64,000 nt of DNA from Rhodobium orientis. GTDB taxonomy: Bacteria > Pseudomonadota > Alphaproteobacteria > Rhizobiales > Rhodobiaceae. The notes below the pieces were generated by a model. That model saw nothing but the letters and a program-made list of their open reading frames with translations, did not search any database and was not told the origin of the DNA. The position numbers and the translations under genes are program-made. Of the stretch, positions 38,086 to 46,899 are shown one piece after another; position 1 is the first letter of the stretch, and each line of letters opens with the position of its first letter. The stretch is from positions 1 through 64,000 of the forward strand of contig NZ_NPEV01000013.1 in NCBI RefSeq assembly GCF_003258835.1. Reading direction: 5' to 3'.

Positions 38086-38957
38086 CCGGGCGGCGCTGGT
38101 TTTCCGAAACGCTGCACAACGGCCTCCGGTTCTCGCTCGAAGCGTCCGACGTCCTCTACGAGGAAAAGACCGAGCACCAGCACCTGGCGCTGATCGAGAA
38201 CGCCGCCTACGGCCGCGTGTTGATGCTCGACGAGGTGGTGCAGGTCACCGCCCGCGACGAGTTCGTCTACCACGAGATGATGGCCCACGTGCCGATCCTC
38301 GCCCATGGCGCGGCGCGCGAGGTCCTGATCGTCGGCGGCGGCGACTGCGGCATGGCCGAGGAGGCGTTGAAGCACAAGGGCGTGGAGCGGCTCACCCAGG
38401 TCGAGATCGACGCCTCGGTGGTGGAGTTCTCGCGCGAGCATTTTTCAAGCTTCAACGCGCCCGTCTTCGACGATCCGCGCTTTGACCTGGTGATCGCCGA
38501 CGGCATGAAGTTCGTTGCCGAGACCGACCGGCTCTTCGATGCCATCCTGATCGACTCCACCGACCCGATCGGGCCGGGCGAGGTGCTTTTCAGTGCCGAA
38601 TTCTATGCCGGCTGCAAGCGCTGCCTGAAGCCGGGCGGCGTGCTCGTCACCCAGAACGGCGTGCCGTTCCTGCAGGGCGGCGAACTGGTCTCCAGCATCG
38701 GGCATTTCTCAAAGCTCTTTGCCGATGCCAGCGCCTATGTGGTGGCGGTGCCGACCTATATCGGCGGCCACATGGCGCTCGGCTGGGCGAGCGACGACAA
38801 GGCATTGCGGACCGTTCCGCTGGAGACCCTCCAGGAGCGCTTCCAGGCTGCCGCGATCGAGACCCGTTACTATACGCCGGAGGTGCACCGGGCGGCCTTC
38901 GCCCTGCCGCGCTATATCGGCGACCTCGTTGAAAAGGGCCGCAGCGGGAACGCCTGA
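38082..38957 (+). CDS. speE: Spermidine synthase (polyamine aminopropyltransferase)
   Basis: Transfers the aminopropyl group from decarboxylated SAM to putrescine. Motifs present are the N-terminal W-F-S-E-T-L-H-N-G-L-R, G-R-V-L-M-L-D-E-V-V-Q, the cofactor site I-V-G-G-G-D-C-G, and the catalytic-loop D-S-T-D-P-I-G-P-G. There is no ATG; TTG 38082 overlaps the speD stop and has a G-rich upstream run. Length is 291 residues. The speD-speE pair gives a two-step spermidine module. Confidence 0.94.
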   Translation: MTGRRWFSETLHNGLRFSLEASDVLYEEKTEHQHLALIENAAYGRVLMLDEVVQVTARDEFVYHEMMAHVPILAHGAAREVLIVGGGDCGMAEEALKHKGVERLTQVEIDASVVEFSREHFSSFNAPVFDDPRFDLVIADGMKFVAETDRLFDAILIDSTDPIGPGEVLFSAEFYAGCKRCLKPGGVLVTQNGVPFLQGGELVSSIGHFSKLFADASAYVVAVPTYIGGHMALGWASDDKALRTVPLETLQERFQAAAIETRYYTPEVHRAAFALPRYIGDLVEKGRSGNA

Positions 38958-39143
38958 CGGTCCGTTGCCAGCGATGATTGCGGGAGTGCCGGGGAAACGC
39001 CCGGCGCTCCCGTTCGTTTTTGTGCGGCGTTGCGGCAATGTCACTGCGCCGCAGCGAAAGGCGGCTAAAATTACCGCCACGATCCTGTATAAGCGGGCCG
39101 GGCAAGTCCTGCTGCAATCCATTTGAAAAGGGGAAAACGGTCT

Positions 39144-40400
39144 ATGGCAAAGAACGCATTCTACGCGCAGTCGGGCGGCGTCACCTCGGTCATCAACGCC
39201 TCGGCCTGCGGCGTCATCGAGACCGCGCGCGCCAATGCCGGCAAGATCGGCACCGTCTATGCCGGCCGCAACGGCATCATCGGCGCGCTGACGGAGGACC
39301 TGATCGACACCTCCAAGGAGTCCGACGCCGACATCGCCGCCCTGCGCCACACGCCGGCCGGCGCCTTCGGCTCCTGCCGCTACAAGATGAAAAGCCTTGA
39401 GGACAACCGGCGCGAATACGAGCGCCTGATCGAGGTCTTCAAGGCCCACGACATCGGCTATTTCTTCTACAATGGCGGCGGCGATTCCGCCGACACCTGC
39501 CACAAGGTCTCGCAGATCTCCGAATCCCTCGGCTTCCCGATCCAGGCCATCCACGTCCCCAAGACCGTGGACAACGACCTGCCGATCACCGACAACTGCC
39601 CGGGCTTCGGCTCCGTCGCCAAATACATCGCCGTCTCCACCCGCGAGGCCTCGTTCGACGTCAACTCCATGGCGCTGACCTCCACCAAGGTGTTCGTGCT
39701 TGAGGTGATGGGCCGCCATGCCGGCTGGATCGCGGCCGCCGGTGGCCTTGCCGCCGATGCCGACAACGACATCCCGGTCATCATCATCTTCCCCGAAGTG
39801 CCGTTCGAGCAGGAGAAGTTCCTTGCCGCCGTCAAGGCCAAGGTGGACTCGCACGGCTACTGCACTGTCGTCGTCTCCGAGGGCGCCCACTGGCAGGACG
39901 GCACCTTCCTGGCCGACCAGGGCACCCGCGATGCCTTCGGCCATGCCCAGCTCGGCGGCGCCGCGCCGGTCGTCGCCAACATGGTCAAGGACGCCCACGG
40001 CTACAAGTTCCACTGGGCGGTCGCCGACTACCTGCAGCGCGCGGCCCGGCACCTGGCCTCCAAGACCGATGTCGACCAGGCCTATGCGCTCGGCAAGGCG
40101 GGCGTGGAAATGGCGCTCGCCGGCGAGAACGCGATCATGCCGACGGTGGTGCGCACCTCCGACGCTCCCTATGCCTGGGAGATCGGCAAGGCACCGCTCG
40201 CGGATGTGGCCAACGTTGAAAAGATGATGCCGAAGGAGTTCATCTCCGAGGACGGCTTCGGCATTACCGAGGCCTGCCGCACATACCTGCTGCCGCTGAT
40301 CGGCGGCGAGGACTATCCGCCCTACAAGGACGGCATGCCGGTCTTCGTCACGCTGAAGAACGTGGCGGTCGACAAGAAGCTGCCGGAATTCAAGATGTAG
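39144..40400 (+). CDS. 6-phosphofructokinase, predicted pyrophosphate-dependent
   Basis: Interconverts fructose 6-phosphate and fructose 1,6-bisphosphate (418 residues). The phosphoryl-donor site reads N-G-G-G-D-S (110-115), with Asp114 where ATP enzymes have Gly. The active-site loop reads P-K-T-V-D-N-D (139-145), with Lys140 in place of the Gly of ATP-type PGTIDND. Both changes are the accepted marks of PPi-dependent enzymes, which work reversibly in glycolysis and gluconeogenesis. Start ATG 39144 (MAKNAFYAQSGG) follows AAGGGGAA. A terminator follows. Confidence 0.9.
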   Translation: MAKNAFYAQSGGVTSVINASACGVIETARANAGKIGTVYAGRNGIIGALTEDLIDTSKESDADIAALRHTPAGAFGSCRYKMKSLEDNRREYERLIEVFKAHDIGYFFYNGGGDSADTCHKVSQISESLGFPIQAIHVPKTVDNDLPITDNCPGFGSVAKYIAVSTREASFDVNSMALTSTKVFVLEVMGRHAGWIAAAGGLAADADNDIPVIIIFPEVPFEQEKFLAAVKAKVDSHGYCTVVVSEGAHWQDGTFLADQGTRDAFGHAQLGGAAPVVANMVKDAHGYKFHWAVADYLQRAARHLASKTDVDQAYALGKAGVEMALAGENAIMPTVVRTSDAPYAWEIGKAPLADVANVEKMMPKEFISEDGFGITEACRTYLLPLIGGEDYPPYKDGMPVFVTLKNVAVDKKLPEFKM

Positions 40401-40426
40401 CGACAGACCCGGTGGCCTGACGGTTC

Positions 40427-40470
40427 GACGGGGCGGCGTTGCCTGGGCAGCGCCGCCCCGTCTGCGTTTT
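40427..40470 (+). terminator. Rho-independent terminator after the phosphofructokinase gene
   Basis: GACGGGGCGGCG (40427-40438) pairs with CGCCGCCCCGTC (40451-40462), a 12-bp stem with a 12-base loop, followed by TGCGTTTT. Confidence 0.8.
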
Positions 40471-40557
40471 CGGCAAGGGGGGACCGCGAGCGGTATTCGA
40501 TTAACCCTGTTCAGCAGTCATTTACCCAAAAAAGGCAAACTGTCGCCGTCGAAACCC

Positions 40558-42186
40558 GTGCACGCGGACAGTGTTCCCTTGTTAGCCCGCAGCCTCCCTT
40601 TCCTCCGTGCGTTCCTGACGGCGCTGCTGCTGGCGATCGGGCCGTTCCTGCTCGCCCGCTTCATCCTGCAGAGCCACGCCGAGCGCCGCGGCATGGAGGA
40701 GCTGCACGGCGCGGCCCTGCGCTATGTGCACCGGGCCGACCGGGTCATCTCCGAGGCGACGCAGGCGCTCCACCTGCTGCACGACAGGAAGCAGACCGAC
40801 TGTTCCCCGCAATCCCGGGAAGGATTCATCGAGGTTGCCCGCGGTTCCGGCTTCATCGATTCGGTTGGTATGGTCGACGAGAAGGGCCTTGCCATGTGCC
40901 TGGAGCCGAAAGGGCGCCTGGCGGCGGCGACGTTGCTGCCGCCCTACCGCAAGTCGGCCTCGTCGATTGCCATGGGCATTGTCGGCGACGCCAAGGGCGA
41001 GAACGCCGCCGTCATCGGCTGGGCGCTGAAGGACGGGCGCCGGCTGGTCGCCCGGCTCGCTCCCCAGGTCCTCGACATCGACCCCGGGCCGGAGAACCTT
41101 CGCGACCATATGCACGCGGTGGTTCGGCTGAAGGACGGGACGATCTGGCTGGAGGAGGGCAAGTCGCTGCGCGACGAGGGCGGCGACTGGCTGGAAGCGA
41201 CCCGGACCTCCCGCCACTTTCCCGTCAGCGTCAGTCTCTCGGCGCCCTGGAGCGCGGCCTGGGAGCCGATCCAGCCGCTCAACGTTCTGGTCACCGCCTG
41301 TTCCATCGCCTTCGGCCTCATCATCATGATCGTGTCACTGCGCATGGCGATGGTCGCCTCCCGCAACGACTCGAGCGAATTCCTGGAGGCGATCGTCAAG
41401 CAGGAGTTCGTGCCCTACTACCAGCCCGTCGTCGACATCGAGACCGGGCACCTGCGCGGCTGCGAGGTGCTGGCGCGCTGGGCCAAGCCCGACGGCACCA
41501 TCGGCTATCCGGGTTCGTTCATGCCGTTCGCCGAGACCAGCGGCCATATCATCGAGATCACCCGCCAGCTCATGCGCAAGACCCGGGACGAGCTGGGGCC
41601 GCTTTACGAGAGCCGCCCGGAACTGAAGGTCTCCATCAACCTGTCGGCCATCCACTTCAAGGACAGGCGGACCATCGAGGATATCGAGGAAATCTTCGGC
41701 GACGGCCCGATCAGCTATCGCCAGCTCGTCTTCGAGGTCACCGAGCGCCAGCCGCTGGCCGACATGGACAAGGCCCGCAAGATCATCGCCGAGATGCACG
41801 CCCTCGGCCTGCGCATCGCGCTCGACGACGTCGGCACCGGCCACAGCGGGCTCGCCTACCTGCAGATGCTCGGCGTCGATATCGTCAAGATCGACAAGAT
41901 GTTCATCGACACGCTGCTGACCGACGAAAATGCGGACGCCATCGTCGACAAGCTCGTCCAGCTCGCCGCCAACCTGCACATGGGCATTATTGCCGAGGGC
42001 GTCGAGCACGCCGAGCAGGTCGACCGCCTGCGCGAGCTCGGCGTCACGGCCGCGCAAGGGTTTCTGTTCGCCCCGGCGCTTCCCGGCAAGGTCTATATCG
42101 ATCTCGCCAAGGCGATGGCGCCGCCGCCGAAACGTCTCGCGTCCGATGATGAAGCCGAGGTGCCGGGGCTCGAGGCGAGCGCCTGA
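40558..42186 (+). CDS. CSS-motif / EAL domain c-di-GMP phosphodiesterase
   Basis: A membrane protein of about 542 residues. An N-terminal helix (L-T-A-L-L-L-A-I-G-P-F-L-L-A) and a second near residue 255 bracket a periplasmic domain with two cysteines, Cys82 in D-C-S-P and Cys114, matching the redox-sensitive CSS-motif domain. The EAL domain follows: E303-V-L (an E-x-L variant), N-L-S-A-I-H-F, D-D-V-G-T-G, K-I-D-K-M-F, E-G-V-E, Q-G-F-L-F, so catalytic residues look complete. In E. coli relatives, reduction of the disulphide activates cleavage of c-di-GMP. The start is uncertain: GTG 40558 and TTG 40576 both lack a good ribosome site. Confidence 0.88.
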   Translation: MHADSVPLLARSLPFLRAFLTALLLAIGPFLLARFILQSHAERRGMEELHGAALRYVHRADRVISEATQALHLLHDRKQTDCSPQSREGFIEVARGSGFIDSVGMVDEKGLAMCLEPKGRLAAATLLPPYRKSASSIAMGIVGDAKGENAAVIGWALKDGRRLVARLAPQVLDIDPGPENLRDHMHAVVRLKDGTIWLEEGKSLRDEGGDWLEATRTSRHFPVSVSLSAPWSAAWEPIQPLNVLVTACSIAFGLIIMIVSLRMAMVASRNDSSEFLEAIVKQEFVPYYQPVVDIETGHLRGCEVLARWAKPDGTIGYPGSFMPFAETSGHIIEITRQLMRKTRDELGPLYESRPELKVSINLSAIHFKDRRTIEDIEEIFGDGPISYRQLVFEVTERQPLADMDKARKIIAEMHALGLRIALDDVGTGHSGLAYLQMLGVDIVKIDKMFIDTLLTDENADAIVDKLVQLAANLHMGIIAEGVEHAEQVDRLRELGVTAAQGFLFAPALPGKVYIDLAKAMAPPPKRLASDDEAEVPGLEASA

Positions 42187-42583
42187 GGCGCCCCGCGCGA
42201 CAACGGGCCCCCGCTCCGCACGACGTCGCAAAAAGACAACGCCACGGCACCGGTTTTCGCACGTACGGTAAACGCTTCCGATGCCGCAAACAGAGGGCCC
42301 GCGACGCCCCGGAATAGTCTCCGGGACGCGAATGTGTCGTTGATGCAACACACAGCCTTTGATCGATCGACTATACCCGGCGGGGCGAGAATATGCCGCC
42401 GTTCGGCCACAAAGTGGGACGAGGAAGTCTCCCATGCGACGTTCCCGGAGAGGGGACCGTCTGATCGGTCCGAGCGGCGGACAAAAGGAGGCACGGCGCC
42501 TGCGCATTTCGAGGATTTTGACGCAGTAGGCCGCGCTCCCGGACCCGACAACCGCAACCGCACGACCGATAGGGATTTGAGAG
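42187..42583. other. Long intergenic region upstream of ilvD with a dyad
   Basis: A stretch of 397 bp with no convincing gene; a 90-codon open frame inside it has no coding character. It holds a near-perfect dyad at 42333-42354 (TGTGT-C-GTTG, spacer ATG, CAAC-ACACA), an AT-rich TATACC box about 20 bp further on (near 42373), and a GGACCG/CGGTCC hairpin near 42454. The dyad beside a possible -10 could be an operator for ilvD. I see no T-box or leader-peptide attenuator. Confidence 0.4.
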
Positions 42584-44308
42584 ATGGACGCCAAGGTTTT
42601 TGACAAGTCGCGACTGCCGAGCCGCCATGTGACCGAAGGGCCGCAGCGGGCGCCGCATCGCTCCTATTACTACGCCATGGGCCTTGGTCCGGACCAGATC
42701 AACCAGCCCTTCGTCGGCGTCGCCTCGTGCTGGAACGAGGCCGCGCCGTGCAACATTTCGCTGATGCGCCAGGCCCAGGCGGTCAAGAAGGGCGTCGCCG
42801 CGGCCCACGGCACGCCGCGCGAGTTCTGCACCATCACCGTCACCGACGGCATCGCCATGGGCCACCAGGGCATGAAGGCCTCGCTGACGAGCCGCGAGGT
42901 CATCGCCGACTCCGTCGAGCTGACCATTCGCGGCCACTGCTACGACGCCCTCGTCGGCATGGCCGGCTGCGATAAGTCCCTGCCGGGCATGATGATGGCC
43001 ATGTGCCGTCTCAACGTGCCCTCGATCTTCATCTATGGCGGCACCATCCTGCCGGGCACCTACCGCGGCAAGGACGTCACCGTGGTCGACGTCTTCGAGG
43101 CCGTCGGCCTGCACTCGGTCGGCCGCATGAGCGACAGCGACCTTGAGGAGCTGGAGCAGGTCGCCTGTCCGTCCGCCGGCTCTTGCGGCGGCCAGTTCAC
43201 CGCCAACACCATGGCCACCGTCTCCGAGGCGATCGGCCTGGCGCTGCCCTATTCGGCCGGCGCACCGGCGCCCTACGAGATCCGCGACCGCTTCTGCATG
43301 GCCGCCGGCGAGCAGGTGATGCAGCTCATCGCCCACAACATCCGCCCGCGCGACATCGTCACCCGCGAGGCGCTGGAGAATGCCGCAACCGTCGTCGCCG
43401 CCTCGGGCGGCTCGACCAACGCGGCCCTGCACCTGCCGGCGATCGCCCATGAATGCGGCATCGACTTCGACCTCTTCGAGGTCGCCGAGATCTTCAAGAA
43501 GACCCCCTATATCGCCGACCTGAAGCCGGGCGGCAAATACGTCGCCAAGGACATGTTCGAGGCCGGCGGCATCCCGATGCTGATGAAGACGCTGCTCGAC
43601 AATGGCTTCCTGCACGGCGACTGCCTGACCGTCACCGGCCGCTCGATCGCGGAGAACCTGGAAAAGGTCGCGTGGAACGAGCACCAGGACGTGATCTATC
43701 AGGCCAGCACCCCGATCAAGCCGACCGGCGGTGTCGTCGGCCTCAAGGGCAACCTCGCCACCGACGGCGCGATCGTGAAGGTCGCGGGCATGCAGAACCT
43801 CAAGTTCTCCGGCCCGGCGCGCTGCTTCGATTCCGAGGAAGAGTGCTTCGAGGCCGTGTCCAACCGCCAGTACGAGGAGGGCGACGTCCTCGTCATCCGC
43901 TACGAGGGGCCGCGCGGCGGTCCCGGCATGCGCGAAATGCTGTCGACCACGGCCGCGCTCTACGGCCAGGGCATGGGCGACAAGGTCGCGCTGATCACCG
44001 ACGGCCGGTTCTCCGGCGCCACCCGCGGCTTCTGCATCGGCCATGTCGGCCCGGAAGCGGCGGTCGGCGGCCCGATCGGCCTCCTGAAGGACGGCGACAT
44101 CATCGAAATCGACGCCATCGAGGGCCGGCTCGATGTCAAGCTCGACGACGCGGAACTCGAAAAGCGGCGCGCCGAATGGCAGCCGCGCGAGACCATGTAC
44201 ACCACCGGCACGTTGTGGAAATACGCCCAGACCGTGGGGCCCGCCTACAAGGGCGCGGTCACCCATCCGGGCGGAGCTGTGGAAAAAATCTGCTATGCGG
44301 ACCAGTAG
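42584..44308 (+). CDS. ilvD: Dihydroxy-acid dehydratase
   Basis: An Fe-S dehydratase of the IlvD/Edd family that converts dihydroxy acids to 2-keto acids in valine, leucine and isoleucine synthesis. Signature stretches are [12 protein letters not shown] and [16 protein letters not shown], with cluster-binding cysteines, and the C-terminal [11 protein letters not shown]. Length (574 residues) fits. ATG 42584 follows GAGAG. The next gene starts inside its last codons. Because IlvD and the sugar-acid dehydratases look alike, a side role on sugar acids cannot be excluded. Confidence 0.92.
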   Translation: MDAKVFDKSRLPSRHVTEGPQRAPHRSYYYAMGLGPDQINQPFVGVASCWNEAAPCNISLMRQAQAVKKGVAAAHGTPREFCTITVTDGIAMGHQGMKASLTSREVIADSVELTIRGHCYDALVGMAGCDKSLPGMMMAMCRLNVPSIFIYGGTILPGTYRGKDVTVVDVFEAVGLHSVGRMSDSDLEELEQVACPSAGSCGGQFTANTMATVSEAIGLALPYSAGAPAPYEIRDRFCMAAGEQVMQLIAHNIRPRDIVTREALENAATVVAASGGSTNAALHLPAIAHECGIDFDLFEVAEIFKKTPYIADLKPGGKYVAKDMFEAGGIPMLMKTLLDNGFLHGDCLTVTGRSIAENLEKVAWNEHQDVIYQASTPIKPTGGVVGLKGNLATDGAIVKVAGMQNLKFSGPARCFDSEEECFEAVSNRQYEEGDVLVIRYEGPRGGPGMREMLSTTAALYGQGMGDKVALITDGRFSGATRGFCIGHVGPEAAVGGPIGLLKDGDIIEIDAIEGRLDVKLDDAELEKRRAEWQPRETMYTTGTLWKYAQTVGPAYKGAVTHPGGAVEKICYADQ

Positions 44309-45128
44309 TGCGTCACGGCTCCCGGCGGCAGTCGCCGCCGGAGCCGTTGCGGCCAGTCTCCTGACGGCGGCCGTTCCGGCCCTTGCCTTCGACGGTACGA
44401 CGGCGGTGGCGCCGTCCGACCGCTCGCCGGTCGAGGCGTTCCGGACCGGCGCGCGCGCCTACTACGCCGGCGACAAGGACGCCGCCGTGGATGCGCTCAG
44501 CTTTGCCGCCGACAAGGGACATCCGCTGGCGCAATGGAAGCTCGGACGGATGTATGCCGCAGGCGACGGTGTCGCCGAGGACGACATGAAGGCGTTCGAG
44601 TATTTCCGCAGCATCGCCAACGCCCACGCAGACGAGGCGCCGTCCTCTCCGGACGCGCCGTTTGTCGCCAACGCCTTCGTGGAGCTCGGCTCCTACTATC
44701 TGAGCGGCATCAAGGATTCCGCCATCGAGCCGAATGCCCGCCGCGCCCGGGAGATCTTCTCCTATGCGGCGTCCTATTTCGGCGACGCCAACGCCCAGTT
44801 CCAGTTGGCCCGCATGTATCTGGACGGCAGCGGCGGCAAGCGCGACGGCCGCCAGGCCGCCCGCTGGCTGCAGCTCGCCGCCAAGAAGGGCCATTACCAG
44901 GCACAGGCGCTGCTCGGAAAGCTGCTGGTCGATGGCGAGGTTGTGCCCCAGCGCCCGACCGCGGGCCTCACCTGGCTGACCATCGCGCGCCACCAGGCGG
45001 TGCTGCCGAAGGACCAGTGGATCCTCGACAGCCAGGAGGCCGCCTTTGCCGCGGCCACGGAGACCCAGCGCCGCAAGGCCTCGAGCCGCGCGGAGAGCTG
45101 GATCGCGACCTACGCCTCGGCGCAGTAG
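44295..45128 (+). CDS. Sel1-repeat periplasmic protein, ExoR-like
   Basis: A 277-residue exported protein: signal peptide ending V-P-A-L-A-F, then Sel1-type helical repeats ([63 protein letters not shown]). Size, signal peptide and repeat order resemble rhizobial ExoR, which binds and restrains the sensor ChvG (ExoS) in the periplasm and so controls exopolysaccharide, motility and acid response. The resemblance is from memory. The ATG lies inside the ilvD 3' end (14-bp overlap), with a poor ribosome site. Confidence 0.78.
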   Translation: MRTSSASRLPAAVAAGAVAASLLTAAVPALAFDGTTAVAPSDRSPVEAFRTGARAYYAGDKDAAVDALSFAADKGHPLAQWKLGRMYAAGDGVAEDDMKAFEYFRSIANAHADEAPSSPDAPFVANAFVELGSYYLSGIKDSAIEPNARRAREIFSYAASYFGDANAQFQLARMYLDGSGGKRDGRQAARWLQLAAKKGHYQAQALLGKLLVDGEVVPQRPTAGLTWLTIARHQAVLPKDQWILDSQEAAFAAATETQRRKASSRAESWIATYASAQ

Positions 45129-45194
45129 GCGCCGGACACGGCGCACCGTCGTTGTAAGTTCCGATGAGTACGCTACGTTTCGTTAGCCGTTGTC

Positions 45195-45545
45195 CTATCC
45201 TGCCGGATCGATCCGTCGACGCGGCGGATTTCCTCCCCGTCCGCCAGGTCGGGCCAACGGCGCCTCGCTCACCTGAAGATGCCACCCGCCGGGTCGTCCG
45301 GGCGTGGCGGCAAGCGGGCAGCCTTTTTCAAGGAAGTGCCAGGACGTGTTGTTGAGCACCATCTCGCAGCGCGCCAGGCGCTCGCCCTCGGGCGTCTTCA
45401 GGCAGACGGTGCTGCCGAGTTGATAGGACTGGCCCTGGTAGCGGCAGGAGCAGGGCACCTTCGGGCCGGCGGCGAACGCCGGCGCGCCCGGAGCCGCAAC
45501 GGCAGGGGCCGCAAGGAAGGCAGCAATCGTGAGTGCGCGCGTTAT
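45195..45545 (-). CDS. Small secreted cysteine protein with no canonical start codon
   Basis: A frame of about 116 residues encodes a signal peptide-like stretch (T-R-A-L-T-I-A-A-F-L-A-A-P-A-V-A) and then P-C-S-C-R-Y-Q-G-Q-S-Y, V-C-L-K-T-P-E-G-E-R-L-A-R-C, M-V-L-N-N-T-S-W and G-C-P-L-A, five spaced cysteines like a family of short secreted proteins I associate with Hyphomicrobiales. No ATG, GTG or TTG precedes the signal peptide in frame after the xth stop; the coordinate given uses an ATA codon. An out-of-frame ATG lies at 45550 (ATG GGA TAA), so a one-base loss or sequence error is possible. Downstream of xth on the same strand. Confidence 0.5.
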   Translation of the reverse strand: MTRALTIAAFLAAPAVAAPGAPAFAAGPKVPCSCRYQGQSYQLGSTVCLKTPEGERLARCEMVLNNTSWHFLEKGCPLAATPGRPGGWHLQVSEAPLARPGGRGGNPPRRRIDPAG

Positions 45546-45621
45546 CCCATCGCGGCCAGTGTAGCACGCGGTGCGTGTTTCTGCGAATAGCCGGCGGCAG
45601 GCGCGCGGTCCGGGGCCGGAC

Positions 45622-46407
45622 TCAGGTGAGTTCGATGCGCACCGGCACATGGTCCGACGGCTTTTCCCAGCCGCGCACGTGTTTTTCGATGGTGACGCCC
45701 GAAAGCCGATCGGCCGCCTGGGGCGACAGCATCAGATGGTCGATGCGGATGCCGTTGTTCTTCTGCCAGGCGCCGGCCTGGTAATCCCAGAAGGTGTAGA
45801 GCCCGTCGGCATCGCTTGAAGCACGCAGGGCATCCGTCATGCCGAGATTGGCGAGCCGGCGAAATGCGCCCCGCGATTCGGGGCGATAGAGCGCATCGCC
45901 GACCCATTCGTCGGGATGCCTGGCGTCCTCGGGCATCGGGATGACGTTGTAGTCGCCGGCAAGGATGAGCGGTTCTTCCAGCGCCAGCCGGTCGCGGGCG
46001 AACGCCTCCAGCCGCTCCATCCAGGAGAGCTTGTAGGGGAACTTGTCCGAATCAACCGGGTTGCCGTTCGGCAGATAGAGGCAGCAGACCCGCAGCGCAC
46101 CGCCCTCGACCGAGACGACGGCCTCCAGGAACCGGGCCTGTTCGTCGCCGTCGTCGCCCGGCAGCCGCGGCGTCGCCTCGTCGATTGGCAGAAGCGACAG
46201 GATCGCGACGCCGTTGAACCCCTTCTGGCCGTGGGTGACGACGTTGTAGCCGAGATCCTCGATCCTCGCCTTCGGGAAGTTTTCGTCGACCGACTTGATC
46301 TCCTGCAGGCAGGCAATGTCGGGCTTCGATTCCTCAAGCCATGTCAGCAGGTTGTCGATGCGTGCCTTGATTCCGTTGACGTTCCAGGTCGCGACCGAGA
46401 CCGTCAT
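45622..46407 (-). CDS. xth: Exodeoxyribonuclease III
   Basis: An AP endonuclease and 3'-5' exonuclease for base-excision repair. Endonuclease/exonuclease/phosphatase motifs are A-T-W-N-V-N-G-I at the N-terminus, C-L-Q-E-I-K with the metal-binding Glu, L-Y-L-P-N-G-N, G-D-Y-N-V-I-P, and the C-terminal W-E-K-P-S-D-H-V-P-V with the catalytic His. From ATG 46407 it is 261 residues, normal length. The ATG overlaps the erpA stop by four bases, so erpA-xth form a coupled pair. Confidence 0.95.
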   Translation of the reverse strand: MTVSVATWNVNGIKARIDNLLTWLEESKPDIACLQEIKSVDENFPKARIEDLGYNVVTHGQKGFNGVAILSLLPIDEATPRLPGDDGDEQARFLEAVVSVEGGALRVCCLYLPNGNPVDSDKFPYKLSWMERLEAFARDRLALEEPLILAGDYNVIPMPEDARHPDEWVGDALYRPESRGAFRRLANLGMTDALRASSDADGLYTFWDYQAGAWQKNNGIRIDHLMLSPQAADRLSGVTIEKHVRGWEKPSDHVPVRIELT

Positions 46408-46739
46408 ATGGAAAAGCTCGTGCCGCAGCCGCAGGAGGCAGTGGCATGCGGGTTCTTGATCTGGAACGACTGGCCCATCAAATCGTCGACGAAGTCGATC
46501 TCCGAGCCTTCCAGGAACTGCAGGGAGACCGGGTCGATGACGACGGTGGCGTCGGCCTTCTCGATGACGATGTCGTCGCTGGCGCGTTCGCGCACCAGGT
46601 CGTATTTGTACTGGAAGCCGGAACAGCCGCCGCCCTCGACACTGACCCTCAGCATCGTGCCGGCGTCTTCCGCGGCAAGGATCTTGGCGATGCGCGTGGC
46701 GGCGCGCTCTGTTACGACAACGTCTGAAGTGGCGGTCAT
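46404..46739 (-). CDS. erpA: Iron-sulfur cluster insertion protein ErpA
   Basis: An A-type carrier that delivers Fe-S clusters to apo-enzymes. The three ligand cysteines are in place: Cys39 (G-G-G-C-S-G-F) and Cys103/Cys105 (S-C-G-C-G-T-S-F). Length is 111 residues. It diverges from dgt, a common order in Hyphomicrobiales. The window contains clients that would use such clusters, namely IlvD and the molybdopterin enzyme. Confidence 0.94.
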   Translation of the reverse strand: MTATSDVVVTERAATRIAKILAAEDAGTMLRVSVEGGGCSGFQYKYDLVRERASDDIVIEKADATVVIDPVSLQFLEGSEIDFVDDLMGQSFQIKNPHATASCGCGTSFSI

Positions 46740-46899
46740 GGCGATCTCGCTCGTGGCTGGGCGGTGCGGGTCCGGCGCATCGATGCCGGGGCGTCACCTT
46801 GTGTTCGTCGTTGCCAAATAGTTATGAACGACGGCGGGTGAGTCAATTGCGCGGTCGCCGCCAGGACGCGGCCATCGCCGGAATCGGGGGACAGGGAAG

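Noticed and set aside
42334-42603. A small gene upstream of ilvD
   Set aside because: The 89-codon frame overlaps the ilvD start, has no ribosome site and no coding bias.
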